15,693 nucleotides of DNA from NCBI GenBank assembly GCA_029983575.1, contig JASBZE010000039.1, forward strand, positions 1 through 15,693, written 5' to 3'. The stretch's first letter is position 1, and the number at the start of each line of letters is the position of its first letter. The notes below the pieces were generated by a model that was not told the origin of the DNA, did not search any database, and saw only the letters and a program-made list of their open reading frames with translations. Both the position numbers and the translations under genes were made by a program. Origin of the DNA: Peptostreptococcaceae bacterium. Lineage in GTDB: Bacteria > Bacillota > Clostridia > Peptostreptococcales > Peptostreptococcaceae. Shown here one piece after another: positions 14,427 through 15,693 of this stretch.

Positions 14427-15362
14427 ATGAAGGTAAAATTATTAGAACCACTTGGTGTAAGTGAAGAGTATATTGAAAAGCTAGCTAAGCCAATAGTTGA
14501 TGCAGGTCACGAATTTAAGTATTATGACGAAAAAACTACTGATGCTGACGAGCTTTTCGAGAGATCTAAAGACGCCGATGTAGTAATAATTGCTAACAAC
14601 CCATATCCTAAAGAGGTTGTAGAAAAGCTTGAAAATACAAAACTAATCCAAGTTGCCTTTACGGGTATAGATCACGTTGCAGTTGATGAAGCTGAAGAAA
14701 AGGGAATTAAAATTGATAACGCTGCTGGATACTCTAATCAATCAGTTGCTGAACACGTTATAGGTCTAATTCTAAACATTCTTAGAAAGATAAGCGAGGG
14801 TGATGAGGCAACAAGAAAAGGTGCTACATCAAATGGTCTTATAGGTCAGGAAATAATGGATAAGACTGTTGGTGTTATTGGAACGGGAAATATAGGATAC
14901 AGGGTATGTGAGTTATTTAATGTTTTTGGAGCGAAATTAATAGCGAACTCAAGAACAGAAAAGCCTGAGTTCAAAGAGCTTGGAGTAGAGTATGTGGACT
15001 TGGATACGCTTTTAAAAGAAAGTGATATAGTGACTATACATCTTCCATCAAATAAGCACACAAAGGGATTTTTAGGAAAAGACGAAATAGCTAAGATGAA
15101 AGAAGACGCTATTCTCATAAACTGTGCTAGGGGAGCTATAGTTGATAACGACGCGCTTGCAGACGCTTTAAACGATGGAAAGATAAGGGCTGCAGGTATA
15201 GATGTATTTGATATGGAACCTCCTATACCAGAAGATTATAAACTATTAAATGCAAAAAATACTCTATTTACACCTCACGTGGCATTTTTGACTGAGGAAG
15301 CTATGGTTAGAAGGGCGGATATAGTATTTGATAAGGTAGTTGATTTTTTAAATAACAAATAA
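14427..15362 (+). CDS. D-2-hydroxyacid dehydrogenase family protein
   Basis: This 311-aa enzyme belongs to the D-isomer-specific 2-hydroxyacid dehydrogenases, which interconvert 2-keto acids and D-2-hydroxyacids using NAD(P)H. The cofactor-binding motif is GTGNIG at 152-157. The catalytic triad is R235 (CARGAIVD), E264 (DMEPP) and H284 (TPHVAF). At the end of the second Rossmann strand the sequence is NSRTEKP (174-180), without the acidic residue usual for NAD preference, so NADP(H) is possible. It has no ACT or other C-terminal regulatory domain, unlike many phosphoglycerate dehydrogenases. Substrate (lactate, glycerate or hydroxypyruvate, or 3-phosphoglycerate) cannot be told. AGGAGGT precedes the ATG by 8 nt, 47 nt after mscS. 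Confidence 0.92.
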   Translation: MKVKLLEPLGVSEEYIEKLAKPIVDAGHEFKYYDEKTTDADELFERSKDADVVIIANNPYPKEVVEKLENTKLIQVAFTGIDHVAVDEAEEKGIKIDNAAGYSNQSVAEHVIGLILNILRKISEGDEATRKGATSNGLIGQEIMDKTVGVIGTGNIGYRVCELFNVFGAKLIANSRTEKPEFKELGVEYVDLDTLLKESDIVTIHLPSNKHTKGFLGKDEIAKMKEDAILINCARGAIVDNDALADALNDGKIRAAGIDVFDMEPPIPEDYKLLNAKNTLFTPHVAFLTEEAMVRRADIVFDKVVDFLNNK

Positions 15363-15407
15363 TTATCGCTGATAAAATCTAGTATGATAGTTTTTGTTAG
15401 TGAGTAT

Positions 15408-15482
15408 AAATGGTCTAAACTATGTGCTCGCTCACTAGGGTTATGTGACGTTACGCTCACACACAAGTTTAGACCATTTTTT
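15408..15482 (+). terminator. Long-stem terminator after the dehydrogenase
   Basis: AAATGGTCTAAACT (15408-15421) and AGTTTAGACCATTT (15466-15479) form a perfect 14-bp stem. The T-run 15477-15482 ends the right arm. The 44-nt loop holds a small nested hairpin (TGTGA 15445-15449 with TCACA near 15457-15461). The form fits Rho-independent termination of the mscS/dehydrogenase transcript, although the loop is unusually long. Confidence 0.8.
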
Positions 15483-15540
15483 CTGTAGATAGTAATCTAT
15501 CATATGATAGTTTTTGTTAGCGAATTAACCCTAAGCGAGC
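15426..15540. repeat. 15-bp inverted repeat overlapping the terminator loop
   Basis: GCTCGCT (15426-15432), three extra bases CAC, then TAGGGTTA (15436-15443) match the reverse complement of TAACCCTAAGCGAGC (15526-15540). Pairing would link the terminator loop to sequence after the second direct-repeat copy. Confidence 0.75.
15488..15515 (+). repeat. Overlapping small palindromes with T-run
   Basis: CTATCATATGATAG (15497-15510) is a perfect 14-bp palindrome followed by TTTTT. GATAG (15488-15492) can also pair with CTATC (15497-15501). The two pairings exclude each other. It could serve as a second weak terminator or a protein-binding site. Confidence 0.6.
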
Positions 15541-15693
15541 TAATTATAAAGAAATTACCATTAAATAGTTATCTCAAGAAAGAAGTGAATTAATTTCACT
15601 TTCGTCTCCTTAGACTAATTTTTAAGCCTGGACCGCTTTGATCGATTATTGAAATGCAAATACATGGTATATAGCAATTAAATGTAAATAAAC
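15521..15693. other. Gene-free end of window
   Basis: No ORF with a ribosome binding site is seen. There is a 7-8-bp hairpin (GAAGTGAA 15582-15589 with TTCACTTT 15595-15602, loop TTAAT) without a U-tract, and a TGG-TATATA extended -10-like sequence at 15665-15673 without a fitting -35. No tRNA or riboswitch is recognised. With 15363-15520 this makes a 331-bp stretch without a gene up to the window edge. Confidence 0.5.

Larger units (their letters stand above)
15383..15520. repeat. 18-bp direct repeat pair, 120 bp apart
   Basis: TATGATAGTTTTTGTTAG occurs identically at 15383-15400 and 15503-15520. The match extends with changes: AATCTA lies just before both copies (15376-15381 and 15494-15499), and GA follows one varying base after both. 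The terminator hairpin lies between the copies. Nature unknown. Confidence 0.85.

Noticed and set aside
15275..15466. 63-aa minus-strand reading frame at the dehydrogenase 3' end
   Set aside because: It overlaps the conserved C-terminus of the dehydrogenase and the terminator loop, and no family resemblance or ribosome binding site is seen.

Overview
This window is the chromosomal replication-origin region of a low-GC Gram-positive bacterium, most likely an anaerobe of the Clostridia/Tissierellia type. The gene order supports this: (jag-yidC-yidD-rnpA-rpmH) diverges from dnaA-dnaN-yaaA-recF-gyrB-gyrA, the classic Firmicutes oriC neighbourhood. The DNA is AT-rich, arginine codons are mostly AGA/AGG, and ribosome binding sites are strong (AAGGAGG). 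The genus cannot be named from sequence alone.

Left arm (1-2436, minus strand). A consensus promoter (TTGACA-N17-TATAAT) drives rpmH (44 aa, ribosomal protein L34). Two tandem hairpins follow, the second with an intrinsic-terminator shape. Next come rnpA (RNase P protein), yidD, yidC (membrane insertase) and jag/khpB (KH-R3H RNA-binding protein), tightly packed or overlapping. No gene start is visible in bases 1-86.

Origin (2437-4400). oriC appears bipartite, as in Bacillus. One DnaA-box cluster lies between rpmH and dnaA (2590-2752). A second lies between dnaA and dnaN (4176-4340). The second cluster ends in a DnaA box, then a five-unit DnaA-trio array (4345-4359), then an AT-only tract (4360-4380), so strand opening probably occurs just before dnaN. 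The dnaA promoter has an extended -10 and a DnaA box beside it, which suggests autoregulation.

Replication/repair/topology genes (4401-11269, plus strand). These are dnaN (sliding clamp), then a probable promoter and a tightly coupled set: yaaA (S4 RNA-binding), recF (TTG start), gyrB and gyrA.

Stress-type operon (11393-13484). Five close-packed genes: a YtxH-domain protein, a DUF948 (YtxG/YoxC-like) membrane protein, an RsbV-like anti-anti-sigma factor, an RsbW-like anti-sigma kinase (TTG start) and a SigB-type sigma factor, closed by an intrinsic terminator. In B. subtilis, ytxG and ytxH belong to the general-stress regulon. Here homologues sit directly in front of the partner-switching module, which is the most interesting gene arrangement in the window. 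No PP2C phosphatase to reactivate RsbV is present.

Right end (13546-15693). An MscS-family mechanosensitive channel and a D-2-hydroxyacid dehydrogenase are followed by a 14-bp-stem terminator. The last 331 bases hold no recognisable gene but contain an 18-bp direct repeat at exactly 120-bp spacing and several interlocking inverted repeats. Overall the window is mainly a core, conserved region; I do not see a defence system, mobile element or other plainly new system.
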